Positions 1 through 8,386 of a stretch of 64,000 nucleotides of DNA are shown here, piece after piece (position 1 is the first letter of the stretch; every line of letters starts with the position of its first letter). The stretch is taken from assembly GCF_005887635.2 (NCBI RefSeq), contig NZ_CP040818.1:868001-932000 (forward strand), read 5' to 3'. The translations under genes and the position numbers were made by a program. The notes under the pieces were generated by a model, which ran no database searches, was not told the DNA's origin, and saw only the letters and a program-made list of their open reading frames with translations. The stretch is from Paroceanicella profunda (GTDB lineage: Bacteria > Pseudomonadota > Alphaproteobacteria > Rhodobacterales > Rhodobacteraceae).

Positions 1-1107
1 CGCAGGTCCTTTCTGCGCAGAGGTGCGGCAGCCGGGGGTATCGCAGCCACCGGAGCGCTTGCGGCACCTGCCGTGCTCGCCCAGGCACCCCTGGTGGTGA
101 AGATGCAGACGTCCTGGCCCGCCTCGGACATCTGGATGGATTTCGCCCGGCAATACACCGAGCGCGTGGAGGCCATGTCCGGCGGTCGGCTGAAGGTGGA
201 CCTGCTGCCCGCGGGCGCCGTGGTCGCCGCCTTCCAGGTGCTCGACGCCTGCAACGACGGGGTGATCGACGCGGCGCATTCCGTGCCGGTGTACTGGTAT
301 GGCAAGCACAAGGCGGCGTCGCTCTTCGGCACCGGGCCGGTGTTCGGCGGCTCGGCCACCACCATGCTGGCCTGGTTCAACGCGGGCGGCGGGGCGGAAT
401 ATTACCGCGAGCTCACCCAGGACATCCTGGGGCTCAACGTGATCGGCTTCCTCGGCTTCCCGATGTTCGCCCAGCCGCTGGGCTGGTTCAAGAGCGAGGT
501 GAACACCGTCGATGACATCAAGGGGCTGAAATACCGTACCGTGGGCCTCGCCGCCGACCTCATGCAGAGCATGGGCATGTCGGTGGCCCAGCTTCCCGGC
601 GGCGAGATCGTGCCGGCGATGGAGCGCGGCGTGATCGACGCCTTCGAGTTCAACAACCCCTCCTCGGACATGCGCTTCGGCGCGCAGGACGTGGCAAAGA
701 ACTACTACCTCTCCTCCTACCACCAGGCCTCGGAGAGCTTCGAGTTCATCTTCAACCGCGACTTCTTCGAGGATCTCGAACCGGACCTGCAGGCCATCCT
801 GAGATACGGCGTCGAGGCGGCCTCCACCGCCAACACCGCCATCGCGATGGACAATTACTCCGCCGACCTGCGCAAGCTGCAGGAGGACAACGGCGTAACC
901 GTGCACCGCACCTCCAAGGACATCCTCGACGCCCAGATCACCGCCTGGGACGGGCTGATCACCCAGCTCGAGGAGGACGCGTTCATGAAGAAGGTGCTCG
1001 ACAGCCAGCGCGAATGGGTGGAGCGGGTGACCTATTACGAGCTGATGAACGCGCCCGATTACGCGCTCGCCTACAACCATCACTTCCCCGGCAAGCTCGC
1101 GATGTGA
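1..1107 (+). CDS. dctP: TRAP transporter substrate-binding protein, 5' end outside window
   Basis: Periplasmic solute receptor of a tripartite ATP-independent (TRAP) transporter, which delivers an organic anion to the DctQM permease. The frame is open from base 1 and begins inside a twin-arginine signal (RRSFLRRG, then a hydrophobic stretch ending near AVLAQA), so the true start lies upstream of the window. The mature part has the family landmarks: a GGRLKVDLLPAG segment, GLKYRTVG, and GVIDAFEFNNPSSD. The last resembles the alpha-keto-acid and mannitol/chloroaromatic type receptors rather than classical C4-dicarboxylate DctP. It is followed by two strong hairpins and then dctQM on the same strand. 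The substrate is inferred only to be a small carboxylate; the coupled amidase suggests an amide or amino-acid derivative. Confidence 0.9.
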   Translation, partial: RRSFLRRGAAAGGIAATGALAAPAVLAQAPLVVKMQTSWPASDIWMDFARQYTERVEAMSGGRLKVDLLPAGAVVAAFQVLDACNDGVIDAAHSVPVYWYGKHKAASLFGTGPVFGGSATTMLAWFNAGGGAEYYRELTQDILGLNVIGFLGFPMFAQPLGWFKSEVNTVDDIKGLKYRTVGLAADLMQSMGMSVAQLPGGEIVPAMERGVIDAFEFNNPSSDMRFGAQDVAKNYYLSSYHQASESFEFIFNRDFFEDLEPDLQAILRYGVEAASTANTAIAMDNYSADLRKLQEDNGVTVHRTSKDILDAQITAWDGLITQLEEDAFMKKVLDSQREWVERVTYYELMNAPDYALAYNHHFPGKLAM

Positions 1108-1110
1108 GCC

Positions 1111-1132
1111 CTCCGGCCCCATGGGGCCGGAG
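1111..1132. terminator. Perfect palindrome just after dctP
   Basis: Ten-base arms CTCCGGCCCC and GGGGCCGGAG separated by AT, four bases after the dctP stop. There is no T-run, so it is better read as an RNA-stabilising or partially terminating hairpin between receptor and permease genes than as a full terminator. Confidence 0.6.
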
Positions 1133-1143
1133 AGGGGCAGATT

Positions 1144-1180
1144 TCCGGCGGCCGGGGCCTGCTTGCCCCCGGCCGCCGGA
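1144..1180. terminator. Second strong hairpin in the dctP-dctQ gap
   Basis: Perfect 14-base arms (TCCGGCGGCCGGGG and its complement) around a 9-base loop, with no T-run. Together with the palindrome at 1111-1132 it could hold permease expression well below that of the receptor, as is common in solute-receptor operons. Confidence 0.6.
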
Positions 1181-1234
1181 CCGAAGCGCCCCGGGTTTCG
1201 GCGCGTTCCACGCATGGGAGGGAGGGCTTCACGC

Positions 1235-1801
1235 ATGGTGGGTTTCATTCGTTTTGCCGACCGGCTGTCGGCCTGGTTCGGCCGCACCTTCGCCTGGCTG
1301 ATCATCCTGATGACCGTCGGGGTGAGCTACGAGGTGGTGGTGCGCTACATCTTCAACGCCCCCACCACCTGGGCGCTGGACGTGTCCTTCATCATGTACG
1401 GCACGCTGTTCATGATGGGCGGCGCCTACACCCTGTCGCGCGGCGGCCATGTGCGCGGAGACTTCGTGTACCGGCTCTGGCCGGTGCGGGTGCAGGGCGC
1501 GGTGGACCTGGTGCTCTACCTGATCTTCTTCTTCCCCGGCGTCACGGCGCTGATCCTCTCGGGGTGGAAATATTCCTCCCGCTCCTGGGGCTACACCGAG
1601 GTGAGCGTGAACAGCCCGGCCGGCATCCCGATCTTCCAGTTCAAGACGGTGATGGTGGCGGCGGGCCTGCTCCTGTTCATCCAGGGCATCGCCCAGGTGT
1701 GCCGCTGCCTGCTGGCGATGCGCACCGGCGCCTGGCTGCACGCCGAGGAGGACGTGAAGGAGACCGAGGAGCTGCTCCTCCACCAGGGCGACGCCGCCTG
1801 A
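1235..1801 (+). CDS. dctQ: TRAP transporter small permease subunit
   Basis: Small membrane subunit of the TRAP transporter, 188 aa with four predicted membrane helices (about residues 14-34, 48-68, 88-110 and 130-150). The motifs VVVRYIFNAPTTWALDVSFIMYG and GGAYTLSRGGHVRGD are typical of DctQ. I chose ATG 1235 because a purine-rich GGGAGGGAGGG precedes it by about 8 bases and the helix pattern starts there; longer upstream readings run through the hairpin region. It partners dctM, which starts 40 bases downstream. Confidence 0.9.
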   Translation: MVGFIRFADRLSAWFGRTFAWLIILMTVGVSYEVVVRYIFNAPTTWALDVSFIMYGTLFMMGGAYTLSRGGHVRGDFVYRLWPVRVQGAVDLVLYLIFFFPGVTALILSGWKYSSRSWGYTEVSVNSPAGIPIFQFKTVMVAAGLLLFIQGIAQVCRCLLAMRTGAWLHAEEDVKETEELLLHQGDAA

Positions 1802-1841
1802 CCGCCATTCCCCGAGACACCGCCCCGAACGGAGCACCGAC

Positions 1842-3260
1842 GTGACCAACCCCGAAATCGCCCTGATGATGCTGGGCCTGTTCATCCTGCTGGTATTCCT
1901 GGGCTTTCCCATTGCCTTCACACTGATGGCGATGGGGATCGGCTTCGGCTACTACGCCTATTACGATGCCGGGCGCATGTGGCGCAGCTTCAACCGGCTC
2001 ACCGATGATGCCGGCACCTGGGACCAGTGGTCCTTATGGCTGGAGGGGTTCTACAACAACCGCATCTTCGATCTGTTCATCAACCAGACCTACACGGTGA
2101 TGTCGAACGAGGTGCTGACGGCCGTGCCGCTGTTCCTGTTCATGGGCTACATCGTGGAGCGCGCGAACATCGTGGACCGGCTGTTCACCACGCTCAACAT
2201 CGCGGCGAAGAACGCGCCGGGCTCGATGGGCGTGGCGGCGCTGATCACCTGTGCGCTCTTCGCCACGGCCACCGGCATCGTGGGCGCCGTGGTCACGCTC
2301 ATGGGGCTGCTGGCGCTGCCGGCCATGCTGAAGGCGCGCTACGACCCCGCCTTCGCCTCCGGCATCATCTGTGCGGGCGGCACGCTGGGCATCCTCATCC
2401 CGCCCTCGATCATGCTCATCGTCTACGCCGCGGCCTCCGGTGTCTCCATCGTGCGGCTCTATGCGGGGGCGCTGCTGCCGGGGCTGGTGCTGGTCGGGCT
2501 CTACCTCACCTACGTGGTGGGCCGGTCGATCCTGCAACCCTCGGTGGCGCCGCGCCCCACGAAGGAGGAGGTGCCGGACGTGGCCCTCGGCAAGCTCGTG
2601 TTCATGCTGGCCACCTCCTTCTTCCCGCTGGCGGTGCTGATCCTCGCGGTGCTGGGCTCCATCCTCTTCGGCCTCGCCACGCCCACGGAGGCGGCGGCGA
2701 TCGGCGCGCTCGGCGGCATGGTTCTGGCGGTGCTCTACCGGGCGATGACCTTCCAGCGCCTGCGCGAGAGCGTCTACCTCACGGTGCGCACCACGGCGAT
2801 GGTGTGCTGGCTGTTCGTGGGCTCCTACACCTTCTCCTCCGTCTTCTCCTACCTCGGCGGCGAGCAGGTGATCTCGGAATTCGTGGCCGGGCTGGACCTC
2901 ACGCCGCTGCAGTTCCTGCTGATGGCGCAGCTCATCATCTTCCTGCTGGGCTGGCCGCTGGAATGGTCGGAGATCATCATCATCTTCGTGCCGATCTTCC
3001 TGCCGCTGCTGCCGCTGTTCGACATCGACCCGCTGTTCTTCGGCATCCTGGTGGCGCTGAACCTGCAGACCTCCTTCCTCACCCCGCCCATGGCCATGTC
3101 AGCCTATTACCTCAAGGGCATCGCGCCGCCGGAAGTCCAGCTCACGCAGATCTTCAAGGGCGTGATGCCCTTCCTGCTGATGGTGTTCCTGGCCATGGCC
3201 GTGGTCTACATCTTCCCGCAGATCGTGTTCCACCTGCCGGAGGTGTTCTATGGACGGTGA
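1842..3260 (+). CDS. dctM: TRAP transporter large permease subunit
   Basis: The 472-aa membrane translocation subunit of the TRAP system, which uses an ion gradient to drive solute uptake. It starts with GTG, preceded by GGAG at 1831. About twelve hydrophobic segments are visible, with family motifs such as ATATGIVGAVVTLMG, CAGGTLGILIPPSIMLIVYA and PTEAAAIGALGG. It is longer than the usual ~425 aa because of a ~45-residue polar insert near residues 45-80, typical of the mannitol/chloroaromatic branch. Its 3' end overlaps the next gene by 11 bases, so the amidase is probably translated from the same message. Confidence 0.92.
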   Translation: MTNPEIALMMLGLFILLVFLGFPIAFTLMAMGIGFGYYAYYDAGRMWRSFNRLTDDAGTWDQWSLWLEGFYNNRIFDLFINQTYTVMSNEVLTAVPLFLFMGYIVERANIVDRLFTTLNIAAKNAPGSMGVAALITCALFATATGIVGAVVTLMGLLALPAMLKARYDPAFASGIICAGGTLGILIPPSIMLIVYAAASGVSIVRLYAGALLPGLVLVGLYLTYVVGRSILQPSVAPRPTKEEVPDVALGKLVFMLATSFFPLAVLILAVLGSILFGLATPTEAAAIGALGGMVLAVLYRAMTFQRLRESVYLTVRTTAMVCWLFVGSYTFSSVFSYLGGEQVISEFVAGLDLTPLQFLLMAQLIIFLLGWPLEWSEIIIIFVPIFLPLLPLFDIDPLFFGILVALNLQTSFLTPPMAMSAYYLKGIAPPEVQLTQIFKGVMPFLLMVFLAMAVVYIFPQIVFHLPEVFYGR

Positions 3261-4602
3261 CCTGACACCGCTGCTGGCGCTCGACGCCCTCACCCTGCGG
3301 GCGCGGCTGGCCTCCGGCGCGCTGGACGCCGTGGCCCTCACCCGCGCCTGCCTCGCGCAGATCGCGGAGCACGACGGGGCGCTGCGCGCCTTCGCCCGGC
3401 ACGACCCCGCCCATGCCCTGGCCCAGGCCGAGGCGCTGGACCGCCGCCGCCGCGCCGGCCTTCCCATCGGCCCGCTGCACGGCCTGCCCGTGGCGGTGAA
3501 GGACGTGATCGACACCGCAGGGATGGAAACCGCGAACGGCACGGCGCTGGACGCCGGGCGCATGCCCGCGCGGGACGCCTTCGTGGTGGCGCGGCTGAAG
3601 GCCGCCGGCGCGGTGATCCTGGGCAAGACGGTGACGGCCGAGCTCGCCTTCCGCCACCCCGGCGAGACACGCAACCCCGCCGCCCCGGGGCGCACCCCCG
3701 GCGGCTCCTCCTCCGGTTCCGCCGCGGCGGTGGCCGCCGGCATGGTGCCGCTGGCGCTGGGAACCCAGACGGCCGGTTCGGTGCTGCGCCCGGCCTCCTA
3801 CTGCGGGGTGACCGGCTTCAAGCCCAGCTTCGGCGCCATCCCGCGCACCGGCGTGCTGGCCCAGGCGCCCAGCCTCGACACCATGGGGGTTTTCGCGCGG
3901 AGCACCGCGGAGGCCGCGCTGATCGCCGAGGCGCTGTTCGGCCATGACCCGGAGGACCCGGCCACCGCCCCCGCCCCGGGGCCGCGCCTGCTGGAGGGCG
4001 CGCTGAGCCAGCCGCCGCTGGCGCCGGTGTTCGCCTGCATCGGCGCGCCGCTCATCGCCGGGGCGGACCCGGAGATGCGCGCGGCCATTTCCGAACTGGC
4101 CACCGCGCTGGGAGACCAGGCCTTCGACGTGGACCTGCCGGACGAATTCTCCGCGGGCATCGCCGCGCGCGAGCGCATCAACCTCGCCGAGATGGCGAAG
4201 TGCTACCACCGCTATGAGCAGCGCGGCGGGGCCATCCTCTCGCTGCAGATGCGCGAGGCACTGGCCGCCGGCGCCGCCATGCCGGCGCGGGACTATCTCG
4301 CCGCGCTGGACTGGCCGCAGGTGCTGAACGCCGGGCTGGAGAAGCTGTTCGAGCGCTGCGACGCCCTCTTGCTGCCCGCCGCCCCCGGCCCCGCGCCGGA
4401 GGGGCTGAACAGCACCGGCTCGGCCAGCTTCAACGCCATCTGGACCCTGTGCGGCCTGCCCGCCATCAGCCTGCCGCTGCTGGAGACGCCCGAGGGCCTG
4501 CCGCTGGGCGTGCAACTCGTGGGCCGGCGCGGCGAGGATGCGCGCCTGCTGCGCAGCGCCCGCTGGCTGGAAACCTTCGTCCTCTCCGGGGAGACCGCCT
4601 GA
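3250..4602 (+). CDS. Amidase-signature family hydrolase coupled to the TRAP operon
   Basis: Cytoplasmic amidase-signature enzyme (450 aa) that hydrolyses a C-N amide bond through a Ser-cisSer-Lys triad. The catalytic Lys lies in VAVKD (K84), the glycine/serine box is GGSSSGSAAA (151-160) and the nucleophile is S177 in GTQTAGSVLRP. The nucleophile motif deviates from the usual GTDTGGSIRxP. There is no signal peptide. It overlaps dctM by 11 bases and the following small gene by an ATGA, which suggests hydrolysis of the substrate imported by the TRAP system. The exact amide is unknown; the closest functional labels are AtzF/GatA-like amidases, and a transamidosome role is unlikely without gatB or gatC. 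Confidence 0.85.
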   Translation: MDGDLTPLLALDALTLRARLASGALDAVALTRACLAQIAEHDGALRAFARHDPAHALAQAEALDRRRRAGLPIGPLHGLPVAVKDVIDTAGMETANGTALDAGRMPARDAFVVARLKAAGAVILGKTVTAELAFRHPGETRNPAAPGRTPGGSSSGSAAAVAAGMVPLALGTQTAGSVLRPASYCGVTGFKPSFGAIPRTGVLAQAPSLDTMGVFARSTAEAALIAEALFGHDPEDPATAPAPGPRLLEGALSQPPLAPVFACIGAPLIAGADPEMRAAISELATALGDQAFDVDLPDEFSAGIAARERINLAEMAKCYHRYEQRGGAILSLQMREALAAGAAMPARDYLAALDWPQVLNAGLEKLFERCDALLLPAAPGPAPEGLNSTGSASFNAIWTLCGLPAISLPLLETPEGLPLGVQLVGRRGEDARLLRSARWLETFVLSGETA

Positions 4603-4763
4603 TGACCGACCGCCTCATGTCCGCCTTCGCCTTCGCGGTGTTCCTCGGCTTCCTGGGCATCCTGTTCTGGTTCGTGCCGCAATGGGACCTGGGGCTGGTG
4701 CTGGCGCTCACCCTCGCCCTCGCCTTCTGGGACCTGTTCCTGCACGACCGCAGGCCGCGCTGA
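4602..4763 (+). CDS. Small hydrophobic membrane protein, 53 aa
   Basis: Unrecognised small protein whose ATG overlaps the amidase stop (ATGA), giving strong translational coupling. It has two hydrophobic segments (about residues 5-25 and 28-46) separated by PQWD, and ends in a basic tail HDRRPR. The context suggests a small membrane partner of the TRAP/amidase operon. It is short, but the coupling and membrane-protein composition support it. Confidence 0.6.
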   Translation: MTDRLMSAFAFAVFLGFLGILFWFVPQWDLGLVLALTLALAFWDLFLHDRRPR

Positions 4764-4776
4764 CCGCCCGCGCCGC

Positions 4777-6015
4777 TCAGTCCAGCCGGGACGGGGAGAA
4801 GGGGCCGGGGTCGGTGAACGGGGTCTCCCCCGCGACCATCTCCGCCAGCAGCCGCCCGGTGGTGGGGCCCAGGGTGAAACCCTGGTGGCCGTGCCCGAAA
4901 TGGAACCACAGGTTGCGGTGGCGCGGCGCCGGCCCGACCACGGGCAGCATGTCCGGCATGCAGGGCCGGGTGCCCATCCAGGCGGCATTCTCCACCGGGG
5001 CGCCGAGGGTCAGCAACTCGCCCGCCAGCCGCTCCGCCCGGCGCAGCTGCACCGGGCTGGAGGAGGCCTCCGCCCCGGCCAGCTCGGCACCGGTGGTGAT
5101 GCGCAGCCCCTTGGCCATCGGCGCCATCACATAGCCGTTCGCGGCGTCGAGCAGCGGCAGGTTCAGCCGGATCGGAGCGCGGTAATGCATGTGATAGCCG
5201 CGCTTGCGCAGCATCGGCACCTTGTAGCCCATCGGGCCCAGCAAGGCGGGCGACCAGGGGCCGAGCGCGACCACGGCGGCTTCCGCCTCCAGCGGGCCGT
5301 CGATGGTCTCCACCCGCCAGCCGCCGCCCGGCCGGGGCGCAAGGGTTGCCGCATCGCCCTCGCTGAACTGCCCGCCACGCGCGGCGAACAGCTCCGCATA
5401 GGCCGTCACCAGGCCGCCCGGGTCCGACACGGTCCACGGGTCGCGCCAGTGCACGGCCCCGACCCCGCCGTTGCGCAGCGCCGGCTCCGCGGCCCGCAGC
5501 GTCTCCGCGTCGAGCACTGACACCTTCAGGCCGAACCGCGCCGCCAGCCCTTCGGCCAGCCCGGCCGCCGCCGTGAAGGCCGACTCGTCGCGGTAAAGCT
5601 CACGGAACCCCTCGCGCCGGACCAGCGCCGCCGCGCCGGCCTCCTCGATCAGCGACTCGTGCTCCTGCGTGGCGCGCGCGATGAGGCCGGAATAAGCCTG
5701 TGTGGCCCGGGCATGGCGCGACGGGCCCGAATGCCACCAGTAGCGCATCAGCGGCCCGAAATGCCCGGGCAGCGCACCGGCATGGAAATGCACGCTGTTG
5801 TCCCGCCCCCGGGCGATTCGCAGCAGGGCCGCCATGCCGCGCGGCATGGCATAGGGTTCCATCGCCTCGGCCTGGATGATCCCGGCATTGCCGTAGCTGG
5901 TTTCGCGGCCGGGCGGCCGCCGGTCGACCAACGCCACGTCCCGCCCGCGGCGCTGCAATTGCAAGGCCGCGCCAAGCCCGGCCATGCCGGCGCCGAGAAC
6001 CAAGATGTCAGCCAT
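4777..6015 (-). CDS. FAD-dependent oxidoreductase, D-amino-acid dehydrogenase (DadA) type
   Basis: A 412-aa flavoprotein of the DAO/DadA family, expected to oxidise an amine or D-amino acid. The dinucleotide-binding motif is at the start (GAGMAG, residues 8-13), followed by an acidic/basic VDRR strand end. The C-terminal family motif GTRPCMPDMLPVVGPAP followed by HFGHGHQGFTLGPTTGRLLAEMV contacts FAD. The ATG at 6015 was chosen because the Rossmann strand begins directly after it; the upstream extension is arginine/proline-rich. It converges with the TRAP/amidase operon (13-base gap) and diverges from marR. Substrate not determined. Confidence 0.85.
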   Translation of the reverse strand: MADILVLGAGMAGLGAALQLQRRGRDVALVDRRPPGRETSYGNAGIIQAEAMEPYAMPRGMAALLRIARGRDNSVHFHAGALPGHFGPLMRYWWHSGPSRHARATQAYSGLIARATQEHESLIEEAGAAALVRREGFRELYRDESAFTAAAGLAEGLAARFGLKVSVLDAETLRAAEPALRNGGVGAVHWRDPWTVSDPGGLVTAYAELFAARGGQFSEGDAATLAPRPGGGWRVETIDGPLEAEAAVVALGPWSPALLGPMGYKVPMLRKRGYHMHYRAPIRLNLPLLDAANGYVMAPMAKGLRITTGAELAGAEASSSPVQLRRAERLAGELLTLGAPVENAAWMGTRPCMPDMLPVVGPAPRHRNLWFHFGHGHQGFTLGPTTGRLLAEMVAGETPFTDPGPFSPSRLD

Positions 6016-6183
6016 GCGGGCCTCCCGTCTGCGATGCGACCGTGTTCCGGGCGCGGCGCCAGAGGACCCCAATCCGCCCGCCGGTGCAAGCCTCCACGCC
6101 AGCCCCCCGGCCGGCGCATGCCCGGCATGCGATCGGTCAGCAAGGCTGCCCCTTGCGCGCCCCGGCACATCGCCCTATTTATT

Positions 6184-6225
6184 GGTGCGAACATAGTTAG
6201 CACACTACCTTAAATCGATCGCACC
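6184..6225. promoter_or_regulatory. Candidate operator/promoter region before marR
   Basis: An AT-richer patch upstream of marR contains an inverted repeat GGTGCGA (6184-6190) and TCGCACC (6219-6225). Inside it is a second, off-centre dyad TAGT-N6-ACTA (6194-6207). Autoregulating MarR proteins usually bind such dyads close to their own start codon. The assignment is by position and symmetry only. Confidence 0.4.
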
Positions 6226-6237
6226 GGACCCCGCATC

Positions 6238-6699
6238 ATGGACACGCAGCGCACCGAGATTTCATCGGCCTTCCTCGAGGCCCTCACCCGGCTGAGCCGG
6301 AAGCTGCGCACGCAGTTCAATGCGCGGGTGGTCGCACATGGCCTCACCTATCCGCGGGCCAGGGCGCTGCTGCGCCTCGCCGACCGCGCGGGCATGACCC
6401 AGAGCGAACTGGCCTTCGAGCTGGAACTGGAAAAGCCCACCCTGGTGCGTCTGCTCGACCGGATGGAGGCTCTCGACCTGATCCGCCGCGAGGCGGACCC
6501 GAAGGACCGCCGCGCCAAGCTGATCATCCTCACCGCGCACGGTCGCACCCAGGCCGAACTGGTGAAGGGCCTCGGCGCGGAGCTTCGGCACGACTATTTC
6601 TCCACCCTGGACACCGACGCCCTGTGCGACGCCGTCCGGCTGATGGAGGCCGTTTCGGCCCGCATCGACGCGCACTCCCAGGAGGACGGCGATGCCTGA
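6238..6699 (+). CDS. MarR-family transcriptional regulator of the efflux operon
   Basis: A 153-aa winged-helix repressor. The MarR core runs from about residue 30 to 125, including the recognition region MTQSELAFELELEKPTLVRLLDRMEALDLIRRE and the wing DPKDRRAKLIILT. It is the first gene of a three-gene operon: its 3' end overlaps the MFS gene by 8 bases and an HlyD gene follows, the standard EmrR-EmrB-EmrA arrangement. It probably represses the operon until it binds a lipophilic compound. Confidence 0.88.
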   Translation: MDTQRTEISSAFLEALTRLSRKLRTQFNARVVAHGLTYPRARALLRLADRAGMTQSELAFELELEKPTLVRLLDRMEALDLIRREADPKDRRAKLIILTAHGRTQAELVKGLGAELRHDYFSTLDTDALCDAVRLMEAVSARIDAHSQEDGDA

Positions 6700-8368
6700 C
6701 ACCTCGGTCGCGCCCCGCCCTGTCGATGACGCCGCCCCGCGCAGGGATGCCACGCAGGACAACAGCCGTGCGGAAGCGCCCGCCACCCCGGCACCGGGCC
6801 TCACGAAACCGCCCCTGCTCGCGGCCGGATACATGCTGGGCGCCGTGGTGATCGCGCTCACGCAGGGGCTGGGCCAGAGCCTGCTCTCCACCAACATCCA
6901 GCAGATTGCCGGGCCGCTCGGCAGCACCACGCAGGAGGCAACATGGCTGATGGCGGCCTATCTGGCGCCGAACGTCAGCCTCACGCTGCTGCTCTTCAAG
7001 CTGCGCGCCCAGTACGGCATCCGCAACTTCGCCGAGGTCGCCATCGCGGTCTACGTCTGTGTGAGCATCGGCCACCTCTGGGCCGACAGCTTCGAATCCG
7101 CGCTGGTGCTGCGCTTCTGTGCCGGGGTTGCGGCGGCGCCACTGGCCTCGCTCGCCTTCCTCTACATGCTCGAACCGCTGTCGCCGCCGCGCAAGCTCAC
7201 CGTGGGGCTGTCCTTCGCGCTCACCGCGCTGTTCTGCTCCACCCCGGTGGCCGGGCTGATTTCGCCCGCCCTGCTGGACAATGCCGGCGTCGAAGGGCTC
7301 TACAGGCTCGAACTGGGCCTCGCCATGGTCTCCGCCGGGGTGATCTACCTGCTGCCGCTGGCCTCGCCGCCGCGGGCCAAGGTGCTGAGCTGGCTCGACT
7401 TCGTGAGCTATGGCTTCGTCGCCGTGTCGCTTGGCGCCTGCGCCATCGTCTTCACGCTGGGCAGGCTCTACTGGTGGGCCGCGGCACCATGGCTGGGCTG
7501 GCTCCTCGCGCTCGGGGTTCTGGCCGGCATGGTCTGCGCCCTGATCGAGCTGAACCGGGAGAACCCGCTGCTGGACATCCGCTGGCTCGCTTCCGGCGAG
7601 ATGCTGCACTTCGCCGGGGTGCTGCTGCTCTTCCGTCTCATGCTCTCGGAACAATCCAGCGGCGCCGTGGCTTTCTTCCGGGCCATGGGCCTGCAGAATG
7701 AGCAGATGGCCGGCTTCTACTGGGTGGTCCTGGGCTCCATGGTGCTGGCCGGGGCGCTCTCTGCCCTCATCCTCAAGCCCGAGCGACGCTCCCTCATCCA
7801 CGCCCTGGCCCTGGTACTGCTGGCCGTGGGCTCCTGGCTCGACAGCACCGCGACGATCCAGACCCGGCCGGAGCAGATGTATCTCAGCCAGCTGCTGATC
7901 GGGTTCTCCAGCGGCCTCTACCTGCCACCGGCGATGTCCGTGGGGCTGATCGCGGCCTTCAAGCGCGGTCCGAACTACCTCCTGAGCTTCATCATCGTGT
8001 TCCTCACCACACAGAAAGTGGGCGCCCTGCTCGGCTCGGCCCTGTTCGGAAGCTTCGTGACGCTGCGCGAGCAATACCACTCTCACGCGCTGGTCCAGCA
8101 CCTGACCTCGGCAGATCCCCTGGTGGCACAGCGGCTGCAGCAATACGCCGGCAGCCTGCGCGCCGCGATTTCCGATCCCGTCCTCCGCTCGGCGGAAGGC
8201 GTGTCCCTCCTTTCACAAGCGACATCCCGGCAGGCCTATGCCCTCGCCTACGGGGATGCCTTCCTCGCCACTGCCTGTCTCGCGGCTGCCGCGCTGGCCT
8301 GTCTGCTGCTGCACGAAGCCTGGCTCTTCGTTCAGCGCCGCAGCGCCGCGGCCGCGGTTCCGGCCTGA
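6692..8368 (+). CDS. MFS multidrug efflux transporter, EmrB/DHA2 type
   Basis: A 558-aa inner-membrane drug:proton antiporter of the 14-helix DHA2 class. A polar ~45-residue leader is followed by hydrophobic helices from about residue 48 (YMLGAVVIALTQGLGQSLLSTNIQQIAGPLG). TTQEATWLMAAYLAPNV is the DHA2-type motif after helix 1. It overlaps marR by 8 bases, and the periplasmic adaptor follows after about 18 bases. It probably works with the adaptor and an outer-membrane channel encoded elsewhere. The drug cannot be read from sequence. Confidence 0.88.
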   Translation: MPDTSVAPRPVDDAAPRRDATQDNSRAEAPATPAPGLTKPPLLAAGYMLGAVVIALTQGLGQSLLSTNIQQIAGPLGSTTQEATWLMAAYLAPNVSLTLLLFKLRAQYGIRNFAEVAIAVYVCVSIGHLWADSFESALVLRFCAGVAAAPLASLAFLYMLEPLSPPRKLTVGLSFALTALFCSTPVAGLISPALLDNAGVEGLYRLELGLAMVSAGVIYLLPLASPPRAKVLSWLDFVSYGFVAVSLGACAIVFTLGRLYWWAAAPWLGWLLALGVLAGMVCALIELNRENPLLDIRWLASGEMLHFAGVLLLFRLMLSEQSSGAVAFFRAMGLQNEQMAGFYWVVLGSMVLAGALSALILKPERRSLIHALALVLLAVGSWLDSTATIQTRPEQMYLSQLLIGFSSGLYLPPAMSVGLIAAFKRGPNYLLSFIIVFLTTQKVGALLGSALFGSFVTLREQYHSHALVQHLTSADPLVAQRLQQYAGSLRAAISDPVLRSAEGVSLLSQATSRQAYALAYGDAFLATACLAAAALACLLLHEAWLFVQRRSAAAAVPA

Positions 8369-8386
8369 TTTCGGGATGTGAGCATC

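Noticed and set aside
3250..4602. GatA subunit of the Glu-tRNA(Gln) amidotransferase
   Set aside because: No gatB/gatC, it is coupled to a TRAP transporter, and the nucleophile motif is altered; it is better described as a catabolic amidase.
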